Assembly (NCBI RefSeq): GCF_900168015.1
Contig: NZ_FUYR01000003.1
Coordinates: forward strand, 307,615 to 371,614
Length of the DNA: 64,000 nt
Origin: Daejeonella lutea
GTDB taxonomy: Bacteria; Bacteroidota; Bacteroidia; Sphingobacteriales; Sphingobacteriaceae
Reading direction: 5' to 3'
The notes beneath the pieces were generated by a model that was not told where the DNA came from, searched no databases, and was given only the letters and a program-made list of their open reading frames with translations. Positions within the stretch are counted from its first letter, which is position 1, and each line of letters begins with the position of its first letter. Below are positions 8,346 to 16,514 of this stretch, piece by piece. The position numbers were made by a program, and so were the translations under genes.

Positions 8346-9236
8346 ATGGATTACCAGGATCTTTCCAAAATTCACACTCAGATCTCTGATATGTTCAGGT
8401 GGCCTGAAACTCCATCTCAATGGAAGCAATATCGCCTTTCACCTGAGCAGGTTAATAGTTATAAAGAGCTCGGGTACGCTAGTGACATTAAGTTTCTTAA
8501 CGGTGAGCAGGTTGATTTTCTAAATGAAGAACTAAGCGGATTGATTGATCCGCAACACCCTGGAAACTCCTTGTTCCATGAATACAATTCGAACGAATCT
8601 CATGATCCCAATGTGGTTCTGTTCCACGCCCTCGGGGCATGGCGGGTAACAACTGGCTTTCACGATGTACTATGGAATCCGGCATTCGTGATGGCTGCTT
8701 CTCAGTTATTGGGAGATAAAGCTGTTCGTTTCTGGCATGACCAGCTTTTCTACAAACCCGCCTTACATGGAGGCGTAGTGGCCTGGCACCAGGATTACTC
8801 TTACTGGACGCGCACAATTCCGATGCACCACCTTACCTGCTGGGTAGGGCTCGACGATGCAACAATAAATAATGGCTGCCTTTATTACGTTCCGGGAAGC
8901 CATCGCTGGGGACTCCTGGATAAGCCAGATCTGGCTGGTGATATGGATGGTTTGATGCAATATCTTACCGATCAGCAGAAGGAGGAGTTCCTGCCTGTGC
9001 CTATCGAACTCAAGAGGGGCCACGGAACTTTTCATCACCCGCTGTTGGTTCATGGATCTTATGAAAACCGGTCGAAGCGAATGAGGCGAGCATTTGTGCT
9101 GAATGTATTCTCTGACGGCACCCTTTCCGACACGGATAATGAACTTATGCAGGGAGCTACACCTATCCCGAAAGGGCAAAAAATGAGCGGTCAGTTCCAC
9201 CCGCTGCTTTTTGATCCATCATTAGCTGGCGTCTAA
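8346..9236 (+). CDS. Phytanoyl-CoA dioxygenase (PhyH) family protein
   Basis: 296-residue Fe(II)/2-oxoglutarate-dependent oxygenase. The facial triad is visible as H148 and D150 in VAWHQDYSYW and H236 in LLVHGSYENRS, with the 2-oxoglutarate-binding arginine probably just after it. CLYYVPGSHRWG is the usual PhyH core strand. It is cytosolic, with no signal peptide; the substrate cannot be told. It lies 10 bp upstream of a TIM-barrel isomerase gene, and the pair suggests a small-molecule (perhaps sugar or polyol) catabolic step, which is inference. Confidence 0.9.
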   Translation: MDYQDLSKIHTQISDMFRWPETPSQWKQYRLSPEQVNSYKELGYASDIKFLNGEQVDFLNEELSGLIDPQHPGNSLFHEYNSNESHDPNVVLFHALGAWRVTTGFHDVLWNPAFVMAASQLLGDKAVRFWHDQLFYKPALHGGVVAWHQDYSYWTRTIPMHHLTCWVGLDDATINNGCLYYVPGSHRWGLLDKPDLAGDMDGLMQYLTDQQKEEFLPVPIELKRGHGTFHHPLLVHGSYENRSKRMRRAFVLNVFSDGTLSDTDNELMQGATPIPKGQKMSGQFHPLLFDPSLAGV

Positions 9237-9246
9237 GAACAATTAA

Positions 9247-10062
9247 ATGATGAGAATTTCCTATTTCTGCACCACCTGGGGCCAGAAGAACGAAAGCTGG
9301 GATGCATTTTTCCGAAAGGTAAAGGACGCTGGATATGACGGAGTGGAAACCAGTCTGCCGCCGACAGATGAGCAAGAAGATTTCCTTGATAACCTGAGCA
9401 AACATCAGCTTTATTTCATCGGTCAGCATTGGGAGACAAGTACGGCTGATTTTGAAGCTCATAAAGCGGAGTATACAGCGCGATTAAAAGCACTAACAGA
9501 GCTAAAGCCACTCTTCATTAATTCGCATACTGGTAAAGACCACTTTAACTTTGAGCAAAATGTGGCCTTGCTTCAAATTGCCTCCTGGATATCACACGAA
9601 AGTGGAATACCAGTATTTCATGAAACACACCGGGGCAGGTTTGCCTTTGCCGCTCACATTACAAAACCATATCTGGAACTTGCTCATCCAGACCTGACCC
9701 TTGATGTATCGCACTGGTGTAATGTAGCTGAGAGCTTGCTCCAGGATCAGACATCGGCGCTCAACGTTGCAATAGATCACACACGCCACATACATGCCCG
9801 GGTTGGCTTTGAACAGGGACCACAGGTCCCCGATTTTACCCTGCCGCAATATCAGGCTGCTTTGCAGTTCCATTTCGAATGTTGGGACCGGGTAGTCATC
9901 ATGAATAAAAACAAAGGGACGGAGCTGCTGCCTATTACAACCGAATTCGGCCCCCCACCTTACATGCAGGTCAATTCTACACTTGATCCTACTGAAAAGC
10001 AATGGAAATTAAATACAGATCTGATGAACTTGCTTAAGAAGAGATACATCGCACAGACCTAG
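9247..10062 (+). CDS. Sugar phosphate isomerase/epimerase-like TIM-barrel protein
   Basis: 271-residue xylose-isomerase-like TIM barrel (AP endonuclease family 2 superfamily). Segments typical of the fold are KVKDAGYDGVETSLPP near the N-terminus, LTLDVSHWCNVAES, HIHARVGFEQGPQVP and a C-terminal TEFGPPPY that supplies the last metal-binding Glu. No signal peptide. It is tightly coupled to the upstream PhyH gene (10-bp gap). The precise substrate is unknown. Confidence 0.85.
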   Translation: MMRISYFCTTWGQKNESWDAFFRKVKDAGYDGVETSLPPTDEQEDFLDNLSKHQLYFIGQHWETSTADFEAHKAEYTARLKALTELKPLFINSHTGKDHFNFEQNVALLQIASWISHESGIPVFHETHRGRFAFAAHITKPYLELAHPDLTLDVSHWCNVAESLLQDQTSALNVAIDHTRHIHARVGFEQGPQVPDFTLPQYQAALQFHFECWDRVVIMNKNKGTELLPITTEFGPPPYMQVNSTLDPTEKQWKLNTDLMNLLKKRYIAQT

Positions 10063-10095
10063 GAAATCGCATTAATTTAAACACATCCAGTCAAA

Positions 10096-11286
10096 ATGCG
10101 TTTCAATAGAAACGTGTTAGATATGGCTGCCTGGAAAAAACTGTTTAATGATTCTACGTCCATTGTCGAAAATCAATTCGACAACCTCCTTTTTAAATTG
10201 CGCAAGCGACTGAAACTTAATGATCCGCTGCAGATTGTCACTTATCGCAGTTACGGAACCGTCAACCGGCTATATATCAAAGGCAGAGTGCTTGAAGACA
10301 AAGGAATAGATGCAGCTACTGACCGGGATACCATCTTTCATAACCTGGTAAATATGTACCACAGGTTCCAGAGTGACGAAATTCCGGGAGCCACACTTAA
10401 AGTGAATTTCCAGGAGCAGGAGCATACGGTGATCACTGACGAGGAAGGATATTTTATGCTGAACCTTGCTCCTGAAACACCAATTAGCCCGACTTATATG
10501 TGGCACGAAATTGATGTGGAGCTTACCGATGCACCTATTGAATTTCAGCCCGGACTAAGCACTCAGGCACAGGTACTAGTTCCGCCCGCTGATGCGGAAT
10601 ACGGGATCATCAGTGATATTGACGATACCATAGTCCACACCAGTGCTACTGATGTGCTGGCTATGTCACGAAAGGTGTTTCTGCATAATGCAAAGACCAG
10701 GATGCCTTTTGCCGGGGTATCAGAGTTTTATAAGTCGTTGCAACTGGGGCGTAATGGTAAGCGCAATAACCCTTTCTTCTACGTATCCAGCAGTCCCTGG
10801 AACATGTATGATCTGTTGAAGGACTTTCTCGATCTGAACCAGATTCCGGAAGGACCGCTTTTACTCAGGGATTTTGGACTGCAGGATAATAAGTTTATCA
10901 GCTCGGGGCATATGGGGCATAAATTTAAGGAGATTGAGAACATCATGCTCACCTACCCGCTGCTCAACTTTGTATTAATTGGGGACAGCGGACAGGAAGA
11001 TCCAGCCATTTACCGGGAGATCGTTAAAAAGTTCCCGGGAAGAGTTTTGGCAATATATATCAGGGATGTGCAACTGACCGACCGGGAAAAGATTGCAATG
11101 GACATATCGGCTGAGTTGAAAGACTTCGTTGAACTGGTAATTGTGGACAATACAGTTGAAGCAGCTGAGCACGCCGCTAAATCAGGTTTGATTTATACTC
11201 AAGCCATACCAGAGATCGAGGAAGATAAGAAGAAGGATAAAGGTGAGATTGCCGGCAAAGAGGAGGTTTCCATAACTGGGCCGTAA
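10096..11286 (+). CDS. App1-like phosphatidate phosphatase (DUF2183) family protein
   Basis: 396 residues. The C-terminal catalytic domain has the HAD-type DxD motif of the App1 family in GIISDIDDTIVHTSATDV (D174 nucleophile, D176), then FYVSSSPWNMYDLL and FVLIGDSGQEDPAIYREIV. An N-terminal beta-sandwich (about 50-165: YIKGRVLEDKG, ITDEEGYFMLNL) precedes it. In yeast App1 this domain dephosphorylates phosphatidate; bacterial members are mostly untested. Cytosolic, with a charged Lys/Glu-rich tail. It follows the isomerase by 33 bp in the same direction. Confidence 0.88.
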   Translation: MRFNRNVLDMAAWKKLFNDSTSIVENQFDNLLFKLRKRLKLNDPLQIVTYRSYGTVNRLYIKGRVLEDKGIDAATDRDTIFHNLVNMYHRFQSDEIPGATLKVNFQEQEHTVITDEEGYFMLNLAPETPISPTYMWHEIDVELTDAPIEFQPGLSTQAQVLVPPADAEYGIISDIDDTIVHTSATDVLAMSRKVFLHNAKTRMPFAGVSEFYKSLQLGRNGKRNNPFFYVSSSPWNMYDLLKDFLDLNQIPEGPLLLRDFGLQDNKFISSGHMGHKFKEIENIMLTYPLLNFVLIGDSGQEDPAIYREIVKKFPGRVLAIYIRDVQLTDREKIAMDISAELKDFVELVIVDNTVEAAEHAAKSGLIYTQAIPEIEEDKKKDKGEIAGKEEVSITGP

Positions 11287-11385
11287 TCACCTCCTTCTTT
11301 CCGCAGTCAGGTTTGAAACTGGCAGGTCCACACCCATTCCGGTTATTAAATAATTCAAACAGAGCCTTGACCTTAGTTGAAATGA

Positions 11386-12087
11386 TTACTTCTTGGTAAT
11401 CTGGGCGTCAGCAATAAGGAGGAAGTTAGCCTTAAGTTTTTCAAACAAGGCTACATTCTTCGAACTGTTAACCAGTATCATATTGTCGGCGCCACTTCTG
11501 GTAGTTTGCCCGAAATCGGATAAGGTTAGGTTTTTAGCGAGTTTACTAAGATCAAGGTTGACATTCACATCGTACTTATCGCCTTTAATGGTTAAGGCTG
11601 GAGGGGTAAGTGTCAGCTCGTAAGTCTCATTAAATTGAATCTCAATAGGAATTTTTGTTCCGGAAATTTCAGTATAGGTCCCTAATAGCACTAAGGGTTT
11701 GTTTGTAGCAGACTCTTTCAGCCTTAACCTAAGTTTGATGTCGCTGTACGTGCCGGTCGGAATAGCCACGCTTCCACTCACCGTTGAGACCTTAAGGATA
11801 TCGATATTTGACAGTTTCTCAAACTCCACTGCAAATGGGGTATTATCCTTCTTCGCACCAAAGTATATCTGCTGGATATTCACGGTTCCCGACTTCCAGG
11901 TTATGCTTCCATTTGAAAGCGGCGCTACCGGGGTTCCACTGGCAGAGGCTGTCGAACTTAGTGAAGCACTAAGGTTTGAAGTTTTAAAATTATAAGTAAG
12001 CTCTCCATCGTTAACAGAGTCTTTCTGACAGCCATTTAAAACGGTAGCAAAGAATACTATTAAAACACTTTGTAATGCTTTTTTCAT
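11386..12087 (-). CDS. Hypothetical lipoprotein
   Basis: 233 residues with a lipoprotein signal: MKKALQSVLIVFFATVLNGC places the lipidated Cys at 20, followed by Q-K-D. The mature part is rich in Ser/Thr and beta-strand-forming (GTPVAPLSNGSITWKSGTVN, IDILKVSTVSGSVAIPTGTY), which resembles the DUF4382-type secreted beta-sandwich lipoproteins of Bacteroidota; the assignment is tentative. It is convergent with the App1 gene; no clear terminator hairpin is seen between them. Confidence 0.7.
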   Translation of the reverse strand: MKKALQSVLIVFFATVLNGCQKDSVNDGELTYNFKTSNLSASLSSTASASGTPVAPLSNGSITWKSGTVNIQQIYFGAKKDNTPFAVEFEKLSNIDILKVSTVSGSVAIPTGTYSDIKLRLRLKESATNKPLVLLGTYTEISGTKIPIEIQFNETYELTLTPPALTIKGDKYDVNVNLDLSKLAKNLTLSDFGQTTRSGADNMILVNSSKNVALFEKLKANFLLIADAQITKK

Positions 12088-12237
12088 GATTTGATAGTCA
12101 AAGGCTTGAACTTATATTTCTAGAGCTGCTTGTACAACATAAGTACAATCAACCCTAAAGATACATTGTATACGGAAGAATTTGTTGTTAGGTTACCCAG
12201 TGGGAATTAAATCCTGGGGCTATCTATGAGATGATAA

Positions 12238-12801
12238 TCAAGGTTTTATGTCCGGTTTGTGGCCGTCGCGCGCCGTTATGGCAGCCCATTCATCTTCAAG
12301 AATACTCATTTCCATAAGGTTCCAGTATTCGTCGCCATGCCTTTGGATATCCCGTAGCACTCCATCAACAAGAAATCCACATTTTTTGTAGCACTTAATT
12401 GCAGGCAGGTTAGAGTCGTAAACACCCAGGCTCATACGATGAAGATGCAGCTCTTCAAACCCAATCTTCATCATTGCTTTGACCATTTGCTCAGCAATGC
12501 CTTTCCCTCGTTCGGAATTTGCAACAAGCACCCGCGTAATGCGTGCCGACCTGTTTTCTCTGTTAATTGCTGTTAGCGAAATATGGCCAACTATGCGGCC
12601 GCTTTCGGTCTCAGTGGCCTTGTATATAAATGTTGAGGAGTGCTCAAAATCATTCGCATCTTCAATATACCGGTCAAGTTTCTTGGTTGAAAGCGGGAAC
12701 CTGAACTGAGTGCCAGCCCACTGCACCAGCAATTCCTCATCCTGAACCCAATCAAGTAAAGTCTCAAAATCTGCGCTGGTAAAATATTCTAATTTAATCA
12801 T
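12238..12801 (-). CDS. GNAT family N-acetyltransferase (RimJ/RimL type)
   Basis: 187-residue acetyltransferase. The acetyl-CoA-binding motif A is seen as RITRVLVANSERGKGIAEQM, followed by LHRMSLGVYDSNLPAIKCYK and the typical C-terminal CGFLVDGVLRDIQRHGDEYW. This pattern is characteristic of RimJ/RimL-like enzymes that acetylate protein N-termini or small amines; the substrate is unknown. Monocistronic on the minus strand. Confidence 0.9.
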   Translation of the reverse strand: MIKLEYFTSADFETLLDWVQDEELLVQWAGTQFRFPLSTKKLDRYIEDANDFEHSSTFIYKATETESGRIVGHISLTAINRENRSARITRVLVANSERGKGIAEQMVKAMMKIGFEELHLHRMSLGVYDSNLPAIKCYKKCGFLVDGVLRDIQRHGDEYWNLMEMSILEDEWAAITARDGHKPDIKP

Positions 12802-13065
12802 ATGGAGAGCTGCCTGTCTTTCGGGACTTACTTAATGCTGAGTCTGATAACAGTCTTTGGATGTGTTGGTTTGAGTGCTAATCACTTCAGGTAAAAATGC
12901 CGGTTGCCTGCGTATAAATATCGCGACACAGGTCCTGCAAATATTACCATTTTATTTTTTTTCATTGTACCGAACAGTTAATTCATTACCGACTTCATCA
13001 TTGCTTATAAGTTGGGGTGTTTTTGTGGAATACTTACGGCTCCGGCATCCATAAAATAAAACGAC

Positions 13066-13340
13066 ATGGCAGAGTTAACTAACCCATCGAATCAAAATTC
13101 ACGCGGCACACGGAGTTCCAGCATTCCCAGAGTAGACCTGACAGCAATGGTCGAACGAGCGGGGTGTTGGATGAAACAGGAAAAGGTTTAATTCTTCTGA
13201 TTAAACCGAGCGACAAATCTGAATACGGTGATCTGGTAAATATCCTGGATGAAGTATCTCTAACTAAAGTGTCGACGTATGCGATTGTTGATATCGATAA
13301 GGCGGAACTGGATATGATGCGGTCGAAGCAAATATATTGA
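13066..13340 (+). pseudogene. exbD: Degenerate exbD (TonB-system proton-channel subunit)
   Basis: Two pieces in different frames. Frame 1 (ATG 13066 to TAA 13191) begins MAELTNPSNQNSRG and reaches SIPRVDLTAMVE, the ExbD N-terminus where intact genes continue into the transmembrane helix (PMVDLAFLLITFF-like). Frame 2 (from about 13164 to TGA 13338-13340) gives GKGLILLIKPSDKSEYGDLV, NILDEVSLTKVSTYAIVDID and KAELDMM, the ExbD C-terminal periplasmic domain. The membrane helix and middle third are missing and the frame is shifted, so this is a deletion remnant. The rest of the 12802-13434 interval (about 360 bp) shows nothing else recognisable. Confidence 0.75.
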
Positions 13341-13434
13341 CGGTTTTTATTTTAGGGAGCCTAAGCACGGAAGTGTAATGATAATTACCTTTGAATAGTG
13401 GAAACTGTGGAAGCATAGTCCGCCGGGCACCCAA

Positions 13435-14388
13435 ATGAATTCTATGAAGTCTGTTTCGAACCTAATTATTTACAGCGCATTCCTCTTTCTGATTTTACCT
13501 CCACGCGCATTTTCTCAGAGGAAGACAATTAACATTTTTAAAATTAATAATAGCCAGCAGCTGATCGACTATTTCCGGTACACAGGAAACGACCTGCCGA
13601 TAGTGAGCGGGCACCGGGGCGGTAACACGAAAGGGTATCCTGAGAATTGCATTCCTACCCTTGAAAATACATTGAAATATACTCCGGCATTCTTTGAAAT
13701 TGATCCTCGTCTTACCAAGGATGGATATGTTGTGCTGATGCATGATGCTACTCTGGACCGTACGACTACCGGCAAGGGTAAAGTTTCCGATTATACTTAC
13801 GCAGAACTGCAACAGTTCCGGCTTAAGGATCCGGAAGGGAATGTAACCCCTTATGCAATCCCGCTGCTGCTGGATGTGATCAAATGGAGTAAAGGAAAAA
13901 CAGTTCTTAATCTTGATCACAAAGATGTACCGCTTGAACTGACTGAAAAGATCGTTAAAGAATCAGGAAATGAAGTGATCATGTATACCGTTCACAATCC
14001 CGATCAGGCTAAATACTATCTGAAGAGCAATCCGAAGGCCATGTTTTCTGTGCATATCCTCACAAGAAAAGCCTTTGATGACTACGATAAAGCCGGAATT
14101 CCATGGCAGAATATGATCGCCTATATCGGTTCGAAGAACAAGCCTGAGAATAAAGAACTACTCGATCTGCTGCATGCAAAGGGAGTAATGTGTATGATCT
14201 CGGCTGCGCCCTCTTACGATAAACTTACTGACAATAATGAGCGGGCTTCCAATTATCGCGACACTTTTAAGCAGGGTGCGGATATTCTTGAATCTGACCT
14301 GCCAGTTGAAGTAGCCGCAGCAATTAAATCGCTGGATGTAAAGAAGAGCCCAAAACGGAAATACCATTCCACCCTAAAAGTAAAATAG
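13435..14388 (+). CDS. Secreted glycerophosphodiester phosphodiesterase
   Basis: 317 residues with a signal peptide (LIIYSAFLFLILPPRAFSQ, cut near residue 28) and a GDPD catalytic domain: H60-R61 in VSGHRGG, E70-N71 in YPEN, the metal-binding FEIDPR (E88, D90) and general acid H103 in VVLMHDATLDRTT. It hydrolyses glycerophosphodiesters in the periplasm or outside. Starts at 13435 or 13444 are equally good. A TACCTTTG box at 13386-13393 is a possible -7 element. It lies just after the broken exbD and ends in a strong terminator. Confidence 0.93.
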   Translation: MNSMKSVSNLIIYSAFLFLILPPRAFSQRKTINIFKINNSQQLIDYFRYTGNDLPIVSGHRGGNTKGYPENCIPTLENTLKYTPAFFEIDPRLTKDGYVVLMHDATLDRTTTGKGKVSDYTYAELQQFRLKDPEGNVTPYAIPLLLDVIKWSKGKTVLNLDHKDVPLELTEKIVKESGNEVIMYTVHNPDQAKYYLKSNPKAMFSVHILTRKAFDDYDKAGIPWQNMIAYIGSKNKPENKELLDLLHAKGVMCMISAAPSYDKLTDNNERASNYRDTFKQGADILESDLPVEVAAAIKSLDVKKSPKRKYHSTLKVK

Positions 14389-14421
14389 CATCATTCATAG
14401 GCATAGGTCCCAGGTAAAATG

Positions 14422-14457
14422 AGAGCACGATCCTATCGGATGGTGCTCTTTTTTTTT
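14422..14457 (+). terminator. Rho-independent terminator
   Basis: AGAGCACGATCC-TATC-GGATGGTGCTCT forms a 12-bp stem with one mismatch, followed by a run of nine T, 30 bp after the glycerophosphodiesterase gene. Confidence 0.9.
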
Positions 14458-14525
14458 GCCCCAGGGTGTAAGTCTGTTTCTGTTTAACGATAGCGGTTAA
14501 ACCTCCATTTTTTAGCCCTTGTCTC

Positions 14526-14569
14526 AACGGCAAATGAACGGCAAATGAACGGCAAATGAACGGCAAATG
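14526..14569. repeat. Four perfect tandem copies of an 11-bp unit
   Basis: AACGGCAAATG repeated four times without a mismatch in the 322-bp interval between the GDPD terminator and the next gene. The unit length is not a multiple of three and no gene covers it. The rest of the interval (14570-14710) is AT-rich with no clear signal. Confidence 0.95.
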
Positions 14570-14710
14570 CAGGACGGACAACTAAGTTAAAATAAACCAC
14601 ATAATGACACAGTACAAATACTCAATGTCAGCCTAAAAGCACCATAAATAACCTCATTCTAAAACCTATCTATAAAAAAGATGTTATCACATCGAATTCA
14701 TAAAAACCAT

Positions 14711-16420
14711 ATGACGGAGAACAGCATGCGATTAGCAATACTAGGGGGTGGCCCGGCAGGATTATTCATGTATAAACGCTTGATAGAATCCGGCAGGAAG
14801 GGACTTACCGTCGATATCTTCGAACGGAAGGGCGAGTTAGGCACAGGTATGCCCTACAGCGTGGACGGAGCGAATGAGGAACATATTACCAATGTTTCGG
14901 ACAATGAAATACCCGAGCTGGTCATGTCTATCGAGGAGTGGGTGAAGATTGTACCCAAAGAAATCCTTGATACATTTTGCATCACTCCGGAAAACTTTAA
15001 TGAATTTAAGGTTCTGCCAAGATTATTTTTTGGACAGTATCTATCAGCACAGTTTAAGCTTTTGCAGGATAAGGCAAAGGAAGCCGGCATAGTAACACGC
15101 CTTCATCTCAATACTAATGTCGCTGATATCATAGACAAACCCCAGGAGGGCATTGTTGCTGTTGAAACAGAAGATGGAAGTATTTTAAGCTTCGACAGGG
15201 TGGTGATCTGCACAGGACATAAATGGCCTTTAGTTAATGAAGGTAAAGTAGAGGGATATTTCGATTCTCCCTACCCGCCTTCAAAGCTCCGGCTCAAACT
15301 GAATCACCCGGTTGCGATAAAGGGTTCGTCCCTGACAGCAATAGACGCCATCAGGACATTGGCCAGGAATAATGGCGAGTTTATCAAGAATGAAGATGGG
15401 AGTATAAGGTTTCAACTGGCAGAGCAAAGCCCGGATTTCAAACTGGTTATGCATTCAATCGACGCGCTCTTACCCGGCATCCGGTTCCATCTGGAGGATA
15501 CGCATCTTACCAACGACTCATTGCTTACCCCGGAAGAAATTGAGGCACATAAGCAAGCCAATGATGGCTTCTTATCGCTCGACTTTGTGTTTGAGAAGAA
15601 TTTTAAGGAGATATTCAGAGATAAAGACCCGGAATTCTACGGTAGAATAAAGGATTTGACTCTCGAGGATTTTGTAGCATCCATGATGGATCTGCGGGAA
15701 CGGCTGGATGCGTTCCAATTGTTTAGAGCAGAATATGCAGAAGCGGAGAAGTCTATCAGGCGTCAGCAATCGGTGTATTGGAAAGAAATGCTGGCGGTAT
15801 TAAGCTTTGCCATGAATTACCCGGCTAAGTACCTTTCGGCAGAAGATATGCAGAGGCTTACTAAAGTACTGATGCCATTGATCTCTATCGTTATCGCTTT
15901 TGTTCCTCAGAGCTCGGCGAAAGAAATGCTGGCTTTGTATGATGCGGGAGTTTTGGAGCTAATTGCAGTTGATAAAGCCAGTGAGGTGGTACCCGAAGCG
16001 ACGGGCGGGGTAACTTACAAATACACCGACGAAAAAGGCAAAGCCGTTTCTACCCATTACAAGACGTTTGTAAACAGCATTGGTCAGCCACGACTATCCT
16101 TTGAGCAGTTTCCTTTTAAAAGTATGATAGAGAATGAGACGATCAGTGAGGCTCATATCCGGTTCAGATCTACGACAGCAGGGAAAATGGCATTAGCAGC
16201 AGGCAACGAAGATGTTGTGGTTGATGATCAGGGTAATTGCTATTTAAAGGTGCCAGGTATAACCATTAACGATAATTTCCAGGTAGTAGATAAGTACGGC
16301 GTGGCAAACGACAGGATCTTTATCATGGCCGTGCCCTATATCGGGGGCTACAATCCGGACTATTCTGGCCTAGATTTTTGTGAAGAGGCCTCGGCACGGA
16401 TTATAGAGTATATAAACTGA
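14711..16420 (+). CDS. FAD/NAD(P)-binding protein
   Basis: About 569 residues. The N-terminal dinucleotide-binding motif is MRLAILGGGPAGLFMYKRL, followed by VDIFERKGELGTGMPYS, the pattern of the FAD-NAD(P)-binding family (PF13454-like), and a second nucleotide-fold stretch FDRVVICTGHKWPL. FMAVPYIGGYNPDYSGLDF-like sequence closes the fold near the C-terminus. Substrate unknown; members are annotated as hydroxyacylglutathione-hydrolase-like or FAD-dependent oxidoreductases. In-frame ATGs at 14681, 14711 and 14726 are possible; 14711 or 14726 puts the GxGxxG at the expected N-terminal place. Monocistronic by spacing. Confidence 0.82.
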   Translation: MTENSMRLAILGGGPAGLFMYKRLIESGRKGLTVDIFERKGELGTGMPYSVDGANEEHITNVSDNEIPELVMSIEEWVKIVPKEILDTFCITPENFNEFKVLPRLFFGQYLSAQFKLLQDKAKEAGIVTRLHLNTNVADIIDKPQEGIVAVETEDGSILSFDRVVICTGHKWPLVNEGKVEGYFDSPYPPSKLRLKLNHPVAIKGSSLTAIDAIRTLARNNGEFIKNEDGSIRFQLAEQSPDFKLVMHSIDALLPGIRFHLEDTHLTNDSLLTPEEIEAHKQANDGFLSLDFVFEKNFKEIFRDKDPEFYGRIKDLTLEDFVASMMDLRERLDAFQLFRAEYAEAEKSIRRQQSVYWKEMLAVLSFAMNYPAKYLSAEDMQRLTKVLMPLISIVIAFVPQSSAKEMLALYDAGVLELIAVDKASEVVPEATGGVTYKYTDEKGKAVSTHYKTFVNSIGQPRLSFEQFPFKSMIENETISEAHIRFRSTTAGKMALAAGNEDVVVDDQGNCYLKVPGITINDNFQVVDKYGVANDRIFIMAVPYIGGYNPDYSGLDFCEEASARIIEYIN

Positions 16421-16458
16421 TAGTTCGAGAGGCCGACTGAACGTTTCGGGAGCCAGAT

Positions 16459-16493
16459 CTTGATTCTTGATTCTTGATACTTGATTCTTGATT
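16459..16493. repeat. Five tandem copies of the heptamer CTTGATT
   Basis: CTTGATT x5 (third copy CTTGATA) in the 94-bp gap upstream of the sulfatase gene, a phase-variation-like short tandem repeat close to where its promoter should be (start codon 22 bp downstream). Confidence 0.9.
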
Positions 16494-16514
16494 CAACTTG
16501 TATAGCTTTATGTC

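Noticed and set aside
14526..14569. CRISPR array or attachment site
   Set aside because: Four contiguous 11-bp units with no spacers, no cas genes and no integrase.
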